Numbered from the stretch's first letter, positions 33,601 to 41,991 are shown. The stretch is DNA of 46,781 nucleotides from an uncultured Bacteroidales bacterium (GCA_947175575.1 CAMWNG010000010.1:1-46781), one strand, 5' to 3'. A program made the numbers and translations. Notes: a model not told the origin generated them from the sequence alone.

Positions 33601-36600
33601 TCAGCGGCACTGCTATAACCGAAGTGACCGTGCCCTCAACAGTTGAAACCATCGGTGCCGGAGCATTCCAAGATTGTAAGGATCTGGCAGAAGTCAAGAT
33701 TGAAAAACCCGCTGAAGGAGCTGAAGGGGGGCTGACCTCAATCGGCGACAACGCGTTCAGCGGTTCTGCAATCACCTCTGTTGAAATCCCCTCGACCGTT
33801 ACCGAAATCGGCGATGGAGCATTCAAGGACTGTAAGGATCTCACAGAAGTCAAGATTGAAAAACCGGCTGAAGGAACTGAAGGAGGTCTGACCTCAATCG
33901 GTAATGATGCCTTCAACGGTGCCGCAATCACCTCGGTTGACATACCTTCTACAGTGACAACCATTGGCAACGGTGCTTTTGCAGGCACTCAGCTGACCGA
34001 AGTTGTGATTCCCTCAACTGTAGAGAATCTGGGCGAAGGCGTACTGGCAGGCTGTGACGACCTTGTTAAGGTAGTGGCTCCAGAAGGTGCCGAACTCGGT
34101 ATCTCCGCACCCGCCGAAGGTGAGAAACCAGTGGCTGTGGTTACCTATCCCGCAGGAACTTCTATCGAAGTGACTGAAAACGGACTCGTAATCGGAACAG
34201 ATGCCGACGGTAATAAGTCGCTTGTCTCCGTATCGGCCACTACCGAACACGAAGTTGTAATTCCTGAAGATGTGACCTCGGTAGGCGCAGGCGCCTTCGC
34301 AGGCTGCGGTCAGATCACCACCGTGGTTATTCCCGACAATGTGACCAGCGTGGGCGACGGTGTCTTCGAAGGTTGTGAAAACCTGACCTCTGTAGTTCTG
34401 CCTTCTGATATCACCGATGTTCCCTCAGACATTTTCGATGGCCTCGACAATCTCACCAAGGTCGTGGTGCCTGACAATGGCAGCGTTACCATCCCGGATG
34501 AAATCGCCGAGAACATCACAGTGGTAGAAGTACCCGGTGGCACCACCATTACCGTAAACGAAGAAACCGGTGCCGTGACCACCACCGCAAATGACGGCAA
34601 GACAGAACTGACCCTTGTTCCCACCGACGTAGAGAACTTTGAAATTCCCGCTGACGTCACATCCATCGGTCAGGGCGCATTCTCCGGCTGCGATCAGCTC
34701 ACAGAAATCAAGATTCCGGAAACTGTAACCGAAATCGGCGACGACGCGTTCAAAGGCTGCACCTCGCTGGAAAATGTTGTTATCCCCGATCAGGTTACCG
34801 AAATCGGCAACGGCACCTTCGAAGGTTGCACCGGTCTGACCAACGTGGTCATCCCCTCAAATGTTGAATCTATCGGCGATAACACCTTTGCAGGTTGTGA
34901 AAACCTCACTTATGTGTACCTTCCCGCAAGCGTTACCACAATCGGTGACGGCGTATTCAACGGATGTACCTCGCTCGAAACAGTCAATATCCCCGAAACA
35001 GTGACCGCTATCGGCGACAACACGTTCAGCGGCTGTAGCTCGCTGACTGAAGTGACTCTGCCTGAAAATGTAGAGACTATCGGTGACGGCGCGTTCAACG
35101 GCTGTACTTCTCTGACCACAGTGGAAATCCCCGCTAACGTAACTGAAATCGGAGCTGAAGCGTTCAAGGATTGCGAAAACCTGAGCTCAGTGATCCTGCC
35201 GCCGACTGTCACCACCGTAGGTGAAGGCGCATTCTCAGGTTGCACCAACATGACCAAGCCCGCTTATCCCTCGACAATCGAGAATAATCCTTTCGAAAGC
35301 GGATACGCCGTGGTTTATAATCCCGAGACCGACGTGATCACTCCCGACGGATGGATCAAGGGCTCTGACTCAAATTCGATTATCTACGCTCCTGAATCTC
35401 TTGAAGGCAAATTTACCGTTGATAATTCAGTGTCTGAAATCGGAGCTAACGCTTTCGCCGGCTGCGAGCAGCTTAAAGGTGTCACAATCGCAGGTAGCGA
35501 AACCGAGGAGACGGACACCCCCGTTCACATCGGTGCCAATGCATTCGCTGCCAGCGGCGTGGAGACTCTCGATATCAACCGCAACTGGACTATCGAAGGT
35601 GAAAAGACTCCGTTCCCGGAACTCACCGAAGTCTCTATCGGCGAGAAAGTGACCGAAATCCCGGCCAACTCGTTCAATGGTTCTCAGCTCACCGAAGCCA
35701 ATATCCCGGCTAATGTGGAAGTAATCGGTGCCGGTGCGTTCAACTGCGAGACTCTCACTGCAGTGAATCTTTCGGACGGTATCTCCACCGTAGAAGTGGC
35801 TGACGGAGCCTTCGGCAACGCGTTCACTGAGGTTTATATGGGTCGCCCGGTGGCAGGCACACCTTTCGCAGGCTCTTCTGTTGAAAATGTTGTGATCGGG
35901 AACGCCGTGAGCGACATCGAAAAGAGCGCGTTCGAGAATTGCGCCAATCTGACCGAACTGCACATCAGCTCGACTGTAACCGTCATAAGCGAAAAGGCGT
36001 TCTGCAACACCGGTCTCGTCAACGTAGTTCTGCCTCCGTCGGTACAGGAAATCGGAGCATCGGCATTCGCCAACAGTTCCGACCTCGATGAAATCGTCAT
36101 CGGACCGAAAGTGACCAAGATCGGAGAAAAGGCTTTCGCAGGCACATCGGGTACAAAGGTTCATATCACAGCTCTCGTACCTCCTGCCGTAAGCGCCAAC
36201 TCGTTCAACACCACCGACCGACTGCTCGTTCAAGGCGATGCCTCCGTAACCGCCTATAAAGCCGCCGACGTATGGAAAGGCTTCAACAATGTTTCCAAAC
36301 TTCAGGAAGCCAACACCATAAACGTCACCGGTGCCAAGGCCTTCACGGGCAAAGCCGGCGATACCTTCCAACTCACCGCCGAGCTCTCTTATGTCCCCGG
36401 TGAAAATGAAACTGCTCCTGCAGACGAGGTTACTCTGAAGCATGTATTCTGGCGCTCAACTAATCCTGAGGTTGCCACAGTGGATCACACCGGTCTGGTA
36501 ACGCTTCGTCAGGATCTCGACGCTCCCGCACAGACAAAGGCCATGCGTGCTCCCGCCGCTCCGGTCAAGATTGTCGCTGAATCGCTCTATGCCAATGGCC

Positions 36601-36803
36601 CGTCAGCCGAACTGGATGCTCAGACCGGCGACATGTCAGGAGTCTCCGACGTGATTTTCAACGGCACTCTGATCAACAGCAAGGACATAGAGGAAATCTA
36701 TGATGTCAAAGGTATGCGCATCGATTCTACTTATGAAGATCTCGTACCCGGCGTCTACATGATCCGCCATAACAACGAAGTCAAGAAAGTGGTAAAACAC
36801 TGA
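27630..36803 (+). CDS. Giant BspA-like leucine-rich repeat (LRR_5) surface protein
   Basis: 3057 residues. A signal peptide (about 1-22, ending SVNA) is followed by a long run of Treponema/BspA-type LRR_5 repeats of about 23 residues (I-P-x-x-V-x-x-I-G-x-x-A-F-x-G-C-x-x-L-x-x-V). The run is divided into blocks, each opened by a short strand such as YLVAVP followed by a DGKFVVP-like element; about a dozen openers are visible, and six from residue 1103 to 1894 are spaced 157-160 residues apart. Near the C-terminus are a Big_2-like domain (about 2890-2950; WRSTNPEVATVDHTGLVTL) and a type IX-like end (EEIYDVKGMRI ... PGVYMIRHNNEVKKVVKH). Such proteins bind host matrix or other bacteria in Tannerella and Treponema; here adhesion is inferred. 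Long frames on the opposite strand are artefacts of the repeats. Confidence 0.9.
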   Translation: MKTKLLLMLLFLVTIVPISVNARQFEPWEYDHSETCSIEGETDYNGMPLSGADVYFAITGENTAKVIGVYSGSGYYMSNYGVEIPSEISFYDDSSWTYKEYTVTEIGDGAFKDESYLRMIRLPSTITKIGDEAFMGCQEIQKFVNSPNLESIGDRAFQFSTVRNITFYRNFTLGTDAFKSTYLYTLICPEAMKDVIIASAKASDNSPYNPINSTHFFTFGPNSKFEDDVLYGMTGNVKTSIIYGGNYKGDYTVPSTVTEICDQAFEQAMNVTSVTIPSNVKKIGSYAFAFSMGLRQINMPSTEVELAVSAFSRATFITSIDLSHAKLPLPDSVCMESMVLQEVKLPAATKIIPTSAFEQCHQLNSINIPEGLTTIKDRAFVYCQYANLELPSSLTSVGKDAFANCGIKKMVVPDGVVFSGSFYECNFETLEFKSNKAIEDNLAVFDGAIVQTLVIPSNAVLLPTVNVQGMSTFNVPSGVTTIPNGFFYDSNLSSITLPSKLTTIEDYAFCNSKLTTITIPSTVNSIGKNAFANCKNLTSASISSAVSTIEESTFSGCTKLSQVIIPSVTQIKGNAFKSCTSLASISLPNTLTQIGANAFEGCTALTSVTVPIKVTAIDTYAFRGCTSLTTVTIPASVKTLGTYCFSGCTKLANITMAEGATTIGAYAFQSCSALVNISLPSTLTSLGGSVFAGTGINEIIIPPKVPAPSSTTANYDPLFSKTTIRALLPNTWSSKTSTYSNAVLYTGSTKPEKTDDGFYYENSKARLLMAPLTLSGAYTIPSTVTQIADRAFKNCTELTGVTVPASIQSIGTYCFSGCTKLANVQFNEGLTSVNSYAFDGCTALKSVSFPATLKTVGTYAFKGCTGITSLDFKEGLTTINNYAFNSTKVTDIIVPSTVTTIGTSAFPTTIARVVYRSGLSYSWPTAAVKITYPAGMTVAKQADGCVAGTSGTSKTLVALPVTATLTDGKYIVPAEYSAIGSGVYKFNTNVTKLVIPGTVKTVSDAAFDGCTRLISVEFGDGVQTLGATSFQGTNITSVFLPNSVTSVGKNAFNNCSKLLTAVYPEGLDVTFPAATLKGAVPEGYEMEFASDGSMLAVKGTDKILLSVPASAIGADGTYCWPNGITKIGKNAFSACSTLTEIVIPDDVMTIGEGAFKGLTQLNTIVFEDGDKGLNTIEANAFAGCTGVTTLILPTSVETIAEGAFSGCDNLTKVVCPAKFEERAKAAFANATIIDYPDDCKRAYFTPDGMLVAETPEDNPTVYLLAVPTDITLNEKGEFVIPEYVNVIYDGAIAGVESIKSVIVPKDVEIGSGAFRGCEHLTTVAIAEGVTTIGAEAFVGCSNLTTLILPSTIDNLGEKAFDGCDNLSKLVYPDSENLQAAVAGINVPETCRVIAYPANALAEIQPDGRVIAYDKSGQYVYLVAVPNDMPLEDGKYYVVNDDVNYIYEGALAGCSNITSVYIREGVTVGKNAFKGCEHLQTVELDEGVTTVMDGAFANCDGLTTIVLPSTLTNVGNDIFAECDNLQKVVYPSSLQEEVNNAGLLEGTVAIEYDPTKMSISIDELGYVIGTPKGEEGRILVAVPNKVELDENGNFNIPDGITEINGGALAGCDITSVIIPESVKTIGAHAFEGCANLQTVAIGNNVETIGESAFANCDALNTLILPKSVTSLDETAFDGCDNITKLVYPATDELHAAVAALNLPENCKQIDYPATATPVIDPETGVVTATDGNKVYLVAVPEDLALEDGKFVVPANVTDIYEGAFENCRNITEIELPATVKTIGAGAFAGCEKLEVVEINEGVTTIGEKAFEGCNNIAVVVLPSTIDEESIPANVFEGAEALTKVVIPDNLEQKITVGQNVATVTYPEGATVSVDEATGCVIAEVKGEGDVTTEKILVTTTPATAAVEGTFTVPEGVTTIGKGALTDLTDVKEVVIPGTVTAIGDGAFEGMTNLTSVELGEGIKTIGDNAFAGTGITEVTLPEGLTEIGSGAFSGTAITEVTVPSTVETIGAGAFQDCKDLAEVKIEKPAEGAEGGLTSIGDNAFSGSAITSVEIPSTVTEIGDGAFKDCKDLTEVKIEKPAEGTEGGLTSIGNDAFNGAAITSVDIPSTVTTIGNGAFAGTQLTEVVIPSTVENLGEGVLAGCDDLVKVVAPEGAELGISAPAEGEKPVAVVTYPAGTSIEVTENGLVIGTDADGNKSLVSVSATTEHEVVIPEDVTSVGAGAFAGCGQITTVVIPDNVTSVGDGVFEGCENLTSVVLPSDITDVPSDIFDGLDNLTKVVVPDNGSVTIPDEIAENITVVEVPGGTTITVNEETGAVTTTANDGKTELTLVPTDVENFEIPADVTSIGQGAFSGCDQLTEIKIPETVTEIGDDAFKGCTSLENVVIPDQVTEIGNGTFEGCTGLTNVVIPSNVESIGDNTFAGCENLTYVYLPASVTTIGDGVFNGCTSLETVNIPETVTAIGDNTFSGCSSLTEVTLPENVETIGDGAFNGCTSLTTVEIPANVTEIGAEAFKDCENLSSVILPPTVTTVGEGAFSGCTNMTKPAYPSTIENNPFESGYAVVYNPETDVITPDGWIKGSDSNSIIYAPESLEGKFTVDNSVSEIGANAFAGCEQLKGVTIAGSETEETDTPVHIGANAFAASGVETLDINRNWTIEGEKTPFPELTEVSIGEKVTEIPANSFNGSQLTEANIPANVEVIGAGAFNCETLTAVNLSDGISTVEVADGAFGNAFTEVYMGRPVAGTPFAGSSVENVVIGNAVSDIEKSAFENCANLTELHISSTVTVISEKAFCNTGLVNVVLPPSVQEIGASAFANSSDLDEIVIGPKVTKIGEKAFAGTSGTKVHITALVPPAVSANSFNTTDRLLVQGDASVTAYKAADVWKGFNNVSKLQEANTINVTGAKAFTGKAGDTFQLTAELSYVPGENETAPADEVTLKHVFWRSTNPEVATVDHTGLVTLRQDLDAPAQTKAMRAPAAPVKIVAESLYANGPSAELDAQTGDMSGVSDVIFNGTLINSKDIEEIYDVKGMRIDSTYEDLVPGVYMIRHNNEVKKVVKH
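30936..33308 (+). repeat. Five tandem super-repeats of about 158 codons inside the LRR gene
   Basis: Equivalent codons of the block opener (ILLSVP, YLLAVP, YLVAVP, ILVAVP, YLVAVP, ILVTTT) lie at 30936, 31413, 31887, 32358, 32829 and 33309. The spacings are 477, 474, 471, 471 and 480 bases. Confidence 0.8.
33672..33983 (+). repeat. Two nearly identical tandem 156-bp units in the LRR gene
   Basis: Units 33672-33827 and 33828-33983 each encode 52 residues including the non-LRR insert VKIEKPAEG and then GGLTSIG. DNA identity is high, which points to a recent in-frame duplication. Confidence 0.8.
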
Positions 36804-36827
36804 TGCTTCTGATGTAATGTAATTCCA

Positions 36828-36858
36828 AGACACCCGTCGCCTCAGGCGGCGGGTGTCT
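36828..36858 (+). terminator. Intrinsic terminator after the giant LRR gene
   Basis: 14-bp stem (36828-36841 with 36845-36858) with one G-U pair, a 3-base loop and a pyrimidine-rich tail. Confidence 0.85.
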
Positions 36859-36895
36859 TTCTTCTTTTCAATATAGTGACTCAAAGTCAACTTAA

Positions 36896-38086
36896 ATGAA
36901 AAAGCTACTTCAGATAAACACAAATGTGGGGTGGAATGCCACCGGTCATCTCGCCGAGGCCTTAGGCTGCGCGGCAATGGATGCGGGTTGGCGTAGTTTC
37001 ATAGCATACGGGCGCGACATGGACGGCACGCCGCTCAGCGCCTCCTCGCTCCTGAAAATCGGTTCGCGGGCCGACGTCTACCGTCATGGTCTGCTGACCC
37101 GTCTGAGGGACCGTCACGGGCTTGGCTCACTCGACGCCACCGCCGACCTCGTGCGACGCATCGACATGATTGAGCCCGATGTCATTCATCTCCACAACCT
37201 CCACGGTTATTATCTCAACTATCCGGAACTGTTCGGCTATCTTGCAAGGATAGACAGGCCGGTGGTCTGGACCCTCCATGACTGCTGGGCTTTCACCGGA
37301 CATTGTGCCTACTTCTCGCTCGCCGGATGCGACAGATGGAAGTCGGGCTGCCATTCGTGTCCGCTCAAGAAAACCTATCCGGCCTCGCTGCTGGCCGACA
37401 ATTCCGCAGTAAATCATGAACTGAAAAAACATACGTTCAGTACGGTAGCCCGTCTGCACCTCGTAGCCGTGTCCGATCGTCTCAGGGAAGTTATCGGCGA
37501 ATCATTCCTGAACCGTTATCCTGTACAGACAATCTACAACAGCGTAAGTGTGCCGCGCCTGAACAAACCGAAGGCTTTAAAACCCACAGTGCTCGCTGTA
37601 GCCTCCAACTGGGACTTTCGCAAAGGTCTGCAATATATAATAGCCCTTAGAAAACATCTGCCGGAAAACATACATATACGAATCATCGGTCTGAGCCCCG
37701 GACAGATAGCATCCCTCCCGGCCGGTTGCACCGGATTACCGCGTATAAACGAACGCGAGAAGCTGTTCGGTGAATTCACCGCCGCGACCGTATTCATCAA
37801 TCCATCGCTGGCGGAAACACTCTCGATGGTTAATCTCGAGGCATTGTCGTGCGGCACACCGGTGGTGGCATTCGACAGCGGAGGCATGCACGAGACCGTC
37901 ACACCGGAGACCGGTATCATCGTACCGACCGGAGATGTCGAGGCTCTGGCGCAAGGGATCCTCGAAATTCTCGAACATCCGCAACGATTTCCGGCTGATG
38001 CATGCCGTAATCTGATTAATGAAAAATTTTCGCCCGAACATACTCTCGCCCGGTATTTACAGTTATACGAATCGATCCTGAACTGA
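36896..38086 (+). CDS. Glycosyltransferase, GT4 family
   Basis: 396 residues, GT-B fold, cytosolic face of the inner membrane. It transfers a sugar from a nucleotide donor onto a growing glycan; the sugar is unknown. N-terminal domain with PDVIHLHNLHGYYLNYPEL and WTLHDCWAFTGHCAYF, and a Cys-rich insert (AGCDRWKSGCHSCP) typical of colanic-acid-type WcaC relatives. The C-terminal domain has the E-x7-E donor motif in PSLAETLSMVNLEALSCGTP. It stands alone between a terminator and the promoter of the next gene, so its role (capsule, LPS or glycoprotein glycan) cannot be read from neighbours. No clear promoter was found in the short gap upstream. Confidence 0.9.
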   Translation: MKKLLQINTNVGWNATGHLAEALGCAAMDAGWRSFIAYGRDMDGTPLSASSLLKIGSRADVYRHGLLTRLRDRHGLGSLDATADLVRRIDMIEPDVIHLHNLHGYYLNYPELFGYLARIDRPVVWTLHDCWAFTGHCAYFSLAGCDRWKSGCHSCPLKKTYPASLLADNSAVNHELKKHTFSTVARLHLVAVSDRLREVIGESFLNRYPVQTIYNSVSVPRLNKPKALKPTVLAVASNWDFRKGLQYIIALRKHLPENIHIRIIGLSPGQIASLPAGCTGLPRINEREKLFGEFTAATVFINPSLAETLSMVNLEALSCGTPVVAFDSGGMHETVTPETGIIVPTGDVEALAQGILEILEHPQRFPADACRNLINEKFSPEHTLARYLQLYESILN

Positions 38087-38116
38087 ATTCCATTGAATTC
38101 CATTAGCATAAAGCTA

Positions 38117-38147
38117 TTGCATATTGTCTGAAAAGATTTTATCTTTG
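38117..38147 (+). promoter_or_regulatory. Promoter of the SusA-like gene
   Basis: TTG (38117-38119), a 20-base spacer and TATCTTTG (38140-38147), 32 bases before the start codon. Confidence 0.7.
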
Positions 38148-38179
38148 CAGTCAGACAATTATTATCTTGCACAACATAT

Positions 38180-40057
38180 ATGAAACACATCCTTCCTAAA
38201 CTCGCAATAGCTGTTACTTCGCTCGCCGGTGCTTTCACACCTTTTTCCGCCGAGGCAAAGACGGCACCGATTGAAATAGACCGAGTGGAGCCGCCCCACT
38301 GGTGGACAGGCATGCGCCAGGACACCCTTCAGCTGATGCTCCACGGCAAGGACATCGCGGCAGCGACAGCATCGCTCGATTATCCGGATGTGAGCATCGT
38401 GGAGCAGGTGACAACAGATAATCCGAACTACCTGTTCCTGTATCTGAAAATCGGCCGGGAGGCCGCACCCGGCACTCTGGACATACACTTCAGGGAGGCG
38501 AAGAGGGAGACCACTCTTCCTTATGAGCTTAAGGCCCGCACCACCGACCCCGCAAACAAGAAAAGTTTCGACGCCTCGGACGTACTTTATCTGGTGATGC
38601 CCGACCGCTTCGCGTCGGACGGCCGCACGGAAAGCGAAGGTCTGGCGGATCTGGAGTTTGCGATCGGCGCCGACCGCTCCAAGCCAAACGCACGCCACGG
38701 CGGCAATATCGGGGGACTACGTCAACATCTCGACTACATCGACTCGCTGGGCGTGACGGCCGTATGGGTGTGTCCGGTGCTTGAGAACGACATGCCCGGG
38801 GGATCATATCACGGCTATGCCACCACTGATTATTACCGTATCGACCCACGATTCGGCACTAACGAGGAATGGAAAGAATTCATATCCGAAGCTCATGACC
38901 GCGGAATAAAGGTGGTAATGGACATGATTTTCAATCATTCGGGAAGCAATCACCCGTGGATGAAGGACAAACCGACTGCTGACTGGTATAACTTCCCCGA
39001 CAAATTCGTGCAGACAAACTATCGTCTGTCAACCGTATATGATCCATACGCGAGCGACTACGATTACAAACGCACCGTGGACGGCTGGTTCGTGAAATCG
39101 ATGCCTGATCTCAACCAGCGTAACCGCCATCTGATGAAATATCTAACACAGAACTCGATCTGGTGGATAGAAGAAGCGGGAATCGACGGCATCCGCATGG
39201 ACACCCATCCCTACGCCGACTTCGATGGCATGGCCGGGTGGCTCCGGGATGTGCGCAAGGAATATCCCGGATTCAATATCGTGGGCGAATGTTGGTACGG
39301 CAACGAGGGCGGCGAAGCGTTCTGGCAGAAAGGGGCGTTCACCAACCGCAAGGGCGACCCGGAACTCGAGACGGTCATGGATTTCGTGCTGTCGATCAAG
39401 GCACGCGATGCGTTTTCTGGACAGACTGACCCGTGGCACGGCCTGAACGAGATGTACGACCACCTCGCGCTTGACTATCTGTTCCCTGACCCGAGTAAAA
39501 TACTGACGTTCCTTGACAATCATGATACAGACCGCTTCTTGCTTGAAGAACCGGAAGATCTTGGATGGTGGAAACAGGCGATAGCCTTCCTGCTCACCAC
39601 CCGCGGAATTCCGCAACTCTATTACGGCACCGAAATACTGATGAACGGTTCGAAGGAGGGCAGCGACGGCTACGTGCGCCGCGACATGCCGGGCGGTTTC
39701 CCCGACGATGGGACTGTGAACGCTTTCACCGGCAAAGGACTGACTCCAAAACAGCTCGAAGCGCAGGATTTCATGAAAAAGGTGCTGAACTGGCGCAAGG
39801 GTAACGATGTGATCGCCAAGGGCTCGCTGAAACACTTCATGCCCTATCAGGGCGTGTATGTCTATGAACGCCGGCTCGGCGACCGGCAGGTAGTGGTAAT
39901 GATGAACGGCAACGACACACCCGTGAAAATGGATATGGAGCAGACTCTCGAGATTCTGCCATTCGGAACAGTGAAGCGCGACATGCTTTCAGGCGAGGAT
40001 ATAACCATTGAGAACGAAATGACCTTCGGTCCGCGCGCGCTTTACATACTGGAATGA
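38180..40057 (+). CDS. Periplasmic GH13 alpha-glucan hydrolase (SusA-like neopullulanase/cyclomaltodextrinase)
   Basis: 625 residues. A signal peptide (about 1-26, FSAEA|KT) places it in the periplasm. An N-terminal cyclomaltodextrinase-type beta domain (about 30-125; VEPPHWWTGM) precedes the alpha-amylase barrel. The catalytic set is complete: nucleophile Asp341 (GIRMDTHPY), acid/base Glu370 (VGECWYG) and Asp449 (LDNHDTDR). The family cleaves maltodextrins, cyclodextrins and pullulan imported through Sus systems; SusA of Bacteroides thetaiotaomicron is the model. It has its own promoter and no susC/susD partner next to it. Confidence 0.92.
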   Translation: MKHILPKLAIAVTSLAGAFTPFSAEAKTAPIEIDRVEPPHWWTGMRQDTLQLMLHGKDIAAATASLDYPDVSIVEQVTTDNPNYLFLYLKIGREAAPGTLDIHFREAKRETTLPYELKARTTDPANKKSFDASDVLYLVMPDRFASDGRTESEGLADLEFAIGADRSKPNARHGGNIGGLRQHLDYIDSLGVTAVWVCPVLENDMPGGSYHGYATTDYYRIDPRFGTNEEWKEFISEAHDRGIKVVMDMIFNHSGSNHPWMKDKPTADWYNFPDKFVQTNYRLSTVYDPYASDYDYKRTVDGWFVKSMPDLNQRNRHLMKYLTQNSIWWIEEAGIDGIRMDTHPYADFDGMAGWLRDVRKEYPGFNIVGECWYGNEGGEAFWQKGAFTNRKGDPELETVMDFVLSIKARDAFSGQTDPWHGLNEMYDHLALDYLFPDPSKILTFLDNHDTDRFLLEEPEDLGWWKQAIAFLLTTRGIPQLYYGTEILMNGSKEGSDGYVRRDMPGGFPDDGTVNAFTGKGLTPKQLEAQDFMKKVLNWRKGNDVIAKGSLKHFMPYQGVYVYERRLGDRQVVVMMNGNDTPVKMDMEQTLEILPFGTVKRDMLSGEDITIENEMTFGPRALYILE

Positions 40058-40087
40058 CAAGGATCTGTGAAAATACTCCGGAAAAGG

Positions 40088-40116
40088 TTGGTTATCAGAA
40101 AAAATAACTATCTTTG
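40088..40116 (+). promoter_or_regulatory. Promoter of the MscS-like gene
   Basis: TTG (40088-40090), an 18-base spacer and TATCTTTG (40109-40116), 21 bases before ATG 40138. It argues against upstream non-ATG starts that overlap it. Confidence 0.6.
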
Positions 40117-40137
40117 CGACATCAATCCGACTCTGCC

Positions 40138-41976
40138 ATGAAACGATCCACCATCCTTATCCTGATATTGCTCCTTACGGCGAGCTCCGGCATACGGCTG
40201 CACGCACAGCTGATCCAGAAAGCTGAAGAACTGGTCCAGAAGGCACTCCACGATGGCCGAACCGATTCGGTGAACTCTGCAGACCCGCGAACCCTTGAAG
40301 AGCGGATGCGCGACGACTCAGTGCGTCTACAGGAACTCACCCTGCAGTTGCAGGATATGAAGCTGAACGAGATAATGTTGCGGTCGGAGCTTGACAACGC
40401 GCTTTCAATGAATCAAAGCGCGGATTCGGCCCGTCTGGCCCGGCAACGCCACAGCATCGACTCGCTGCGTGCCATCACTCAGGGCGTGCCGGTGGCTGTG
40501 GACGAGGACACGCTGTTCATGCTCTATGCCGAACGCGGCGGTTACTCAGCCCTCGACCGTGCGGAGATGCTTACGGAGGCTCTGACGAAAATCGGAAGTT
40601 CCCGAAGCGTGCGGCAGGACACCATCCACACCCTCGAAAACGATAACTACATCGATATAATGTACGGAAACCGGGTGCTCCTGAGCGTGACGGATCAGGA
40701 TGCGCTCTGGCAGGGAGTGACGCGCCGGGAGCTGGCAGATGAGTATTCATTGATTCTGGATAACAAAATCCGACAGCTGAAGGATGGACACAGCACCATG
40801 CAGATAGTGAAACGCGCGGCTCTGTTCCTGCTGGTGCTGATCGTACAGTATCTCCTGTTCAGGCTCACCAACTATCTGTTCCGCAAACTGCGCCGACACA
40901 TCATCCGTTTCAAGCAGCAGCGTCTCAAGCCGGTGATAATCCGCGATTACGAATTGCTGAACACCAAACGGCTGGGACGGATACTTATATTTTTCAGTAA
41001 CGTGGTGCGCTACATCGTGCTGCTGATACAGCTGACGTTCAGTGTGCCCATCATGTTCGCCATCTTCCCGCAGACAGAAAAACTTGCAGTCAGGATATTC
41101 ATGTATATCCTCGACCCGATAAAGATGGTGCTGAAAGCCATAGGCGAATACATTCCGAATCTGTTCATCATTCTGGTGATATGGTTCTGCATCAGATATC
41201 TGATAAAGGGAATACATTACATCGCCAAGGAAATCGAAAGCGAAAAACTGAAAATCAACGGTTTCTACCCCGACTGGGCGCGCCCGACATTCAACATCAT
41301 CCGCTTTCTGCTCTACGCTTTCATGATAGCGATGATCTACCCCTATCTGCCAGGAGCTGATTCAGGTGTGTTTCAGGGAATATCGGTGTTCGTCGGACTT
41401 ATCGTGTCGCTGGGATCAAGCACAGTTATCGGCAATATAATAGCCGGACTGGTAATCACGTACATGCGACCGTTCAAGATCGGTGACCGTATCAAGCTGA
41501 ACGACACCACGGGCAATGTGATAGAAAAGACTCCGTTCGTGACACGCCTGCGTACTCCCAAAAATGAGGTGGTTACGATTCCTAACTCGTTCATAATGTC
41601 TTCGCATACGGTGAACTACAGCGCGTCGGCGCGCCAATACGGACTGATAATTCACACCACCGTGACAATCGGATATGACGCTCCGTGGCGCCAGGTGCAT
41701 CAGCTGCTCATCAATGCGGCGCGTCTCACGCCCGGCGTGCTGAGCCATCCGAAGCCCTTCGTGCTCGAGACAGAACTGTCGGACTATTACCCCTGTTACC
41801 AGCTCAACGCATACATCAAGGATGCCGATCGTCTGGGCGAGATCTATTCCGCACTTCACCAGAACATTCAGGATGTGTTCAATGAGGCCGGAGTGGAAAT
41901 CATGTCGCCACACTACTTCGCCTCGCGCGACGGAAGCGCATCCACCATCCCGGAAGATTATCTTAAAGGCAAATAG
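40138..41976 (+). CDS. Mechanosensitive channel of the MscS family
   Basis: 612 residues from ATG 40138. A signal peptide (about 1-24, RLHAQ) is followed by a periplasmic, partly coiled-coil region (about 25-215), then five hydrophobic segments and the MscS core. The pore helix and beta-domain entry read VSLGSSTVIGNIIAGL and MRPFKIGDRIKL, followed by TPKNEVVTIPNSFIMSS, all typical. Opens under membrane tension and releases solutes on osmotic downshift. Larger than Escherichia MscS (286 residues), like the YbdG/YnaI-type or MscM-like relatives. Its stop faces that of the next, minus-strand gene with a gap of only 15 bases. Confidence 0.92.
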   Translation: MKRSTILILILLLTASSGIRLHAQLIQKAEELVQKALHDGRTDSVNSADPRTLEERMRDDSVRLQELTLQLQDMKLNEIMLRSELDNALSMNQSADSARLARQRHSIDSLRAITQGVPVAVDEDTLFMLYAERGGYSALDRAEMLTEALTKIGSSRSVRQDTIHTLENDNYIDIMYGNRVLLSVTDQDALWQGVTRRELADEYSLILDNKIRQLKDGHSTMQIVKRAALFLLVLIVQYLLFRLTNYLFRKLRRHIIRFKQQRLKPVIIRDYELLNTKRLGRILIFFSNVVRYIVLLIQLTFSVPIMFAIFPQTEKLAVRIFMYILDPIKMVLKAIGEYIPNLFIILVIWFCIRYLIKGIHYIAKEIESEKLKINGFYPDWARPTFNIIRFLLYAFMIAMIYPYLPGADSGVFQGISVFVGLIVSLGSSTVIGNIIAGLVITYMRPFKIGDRIKLNDTTGNVIEKTPFVTRLRTPKNEVVTIPNSFIMSSHTVNYSASARQYGLIIHTTVTIGYDAPWRQVHQLLINAARLTPGVLSHPKPFVLETELSDYYPCYQLNAYIKDADRLGEIYSALHQNIQDVFNEAGVEIMSPHYFASRDGSASTIPEDYLKGK

Positions 41977-41991
41977 AGTCGGGGGGCATCC

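Noticed and set aside
33218-33988. Long frames on the minus strand inside the giant LRR gene (also 35427-36443 and others)
   Set aside because: They mirror the repeat codons of the LRR gene, have no start context and encode low-complexity Ser/Pro/Val runs.
38087-38106. Direct repeat GAATTCCATT after the glycosyltransferase gene
   Set aside because: Two short copies only, probably slippage; no element boundary beside it.
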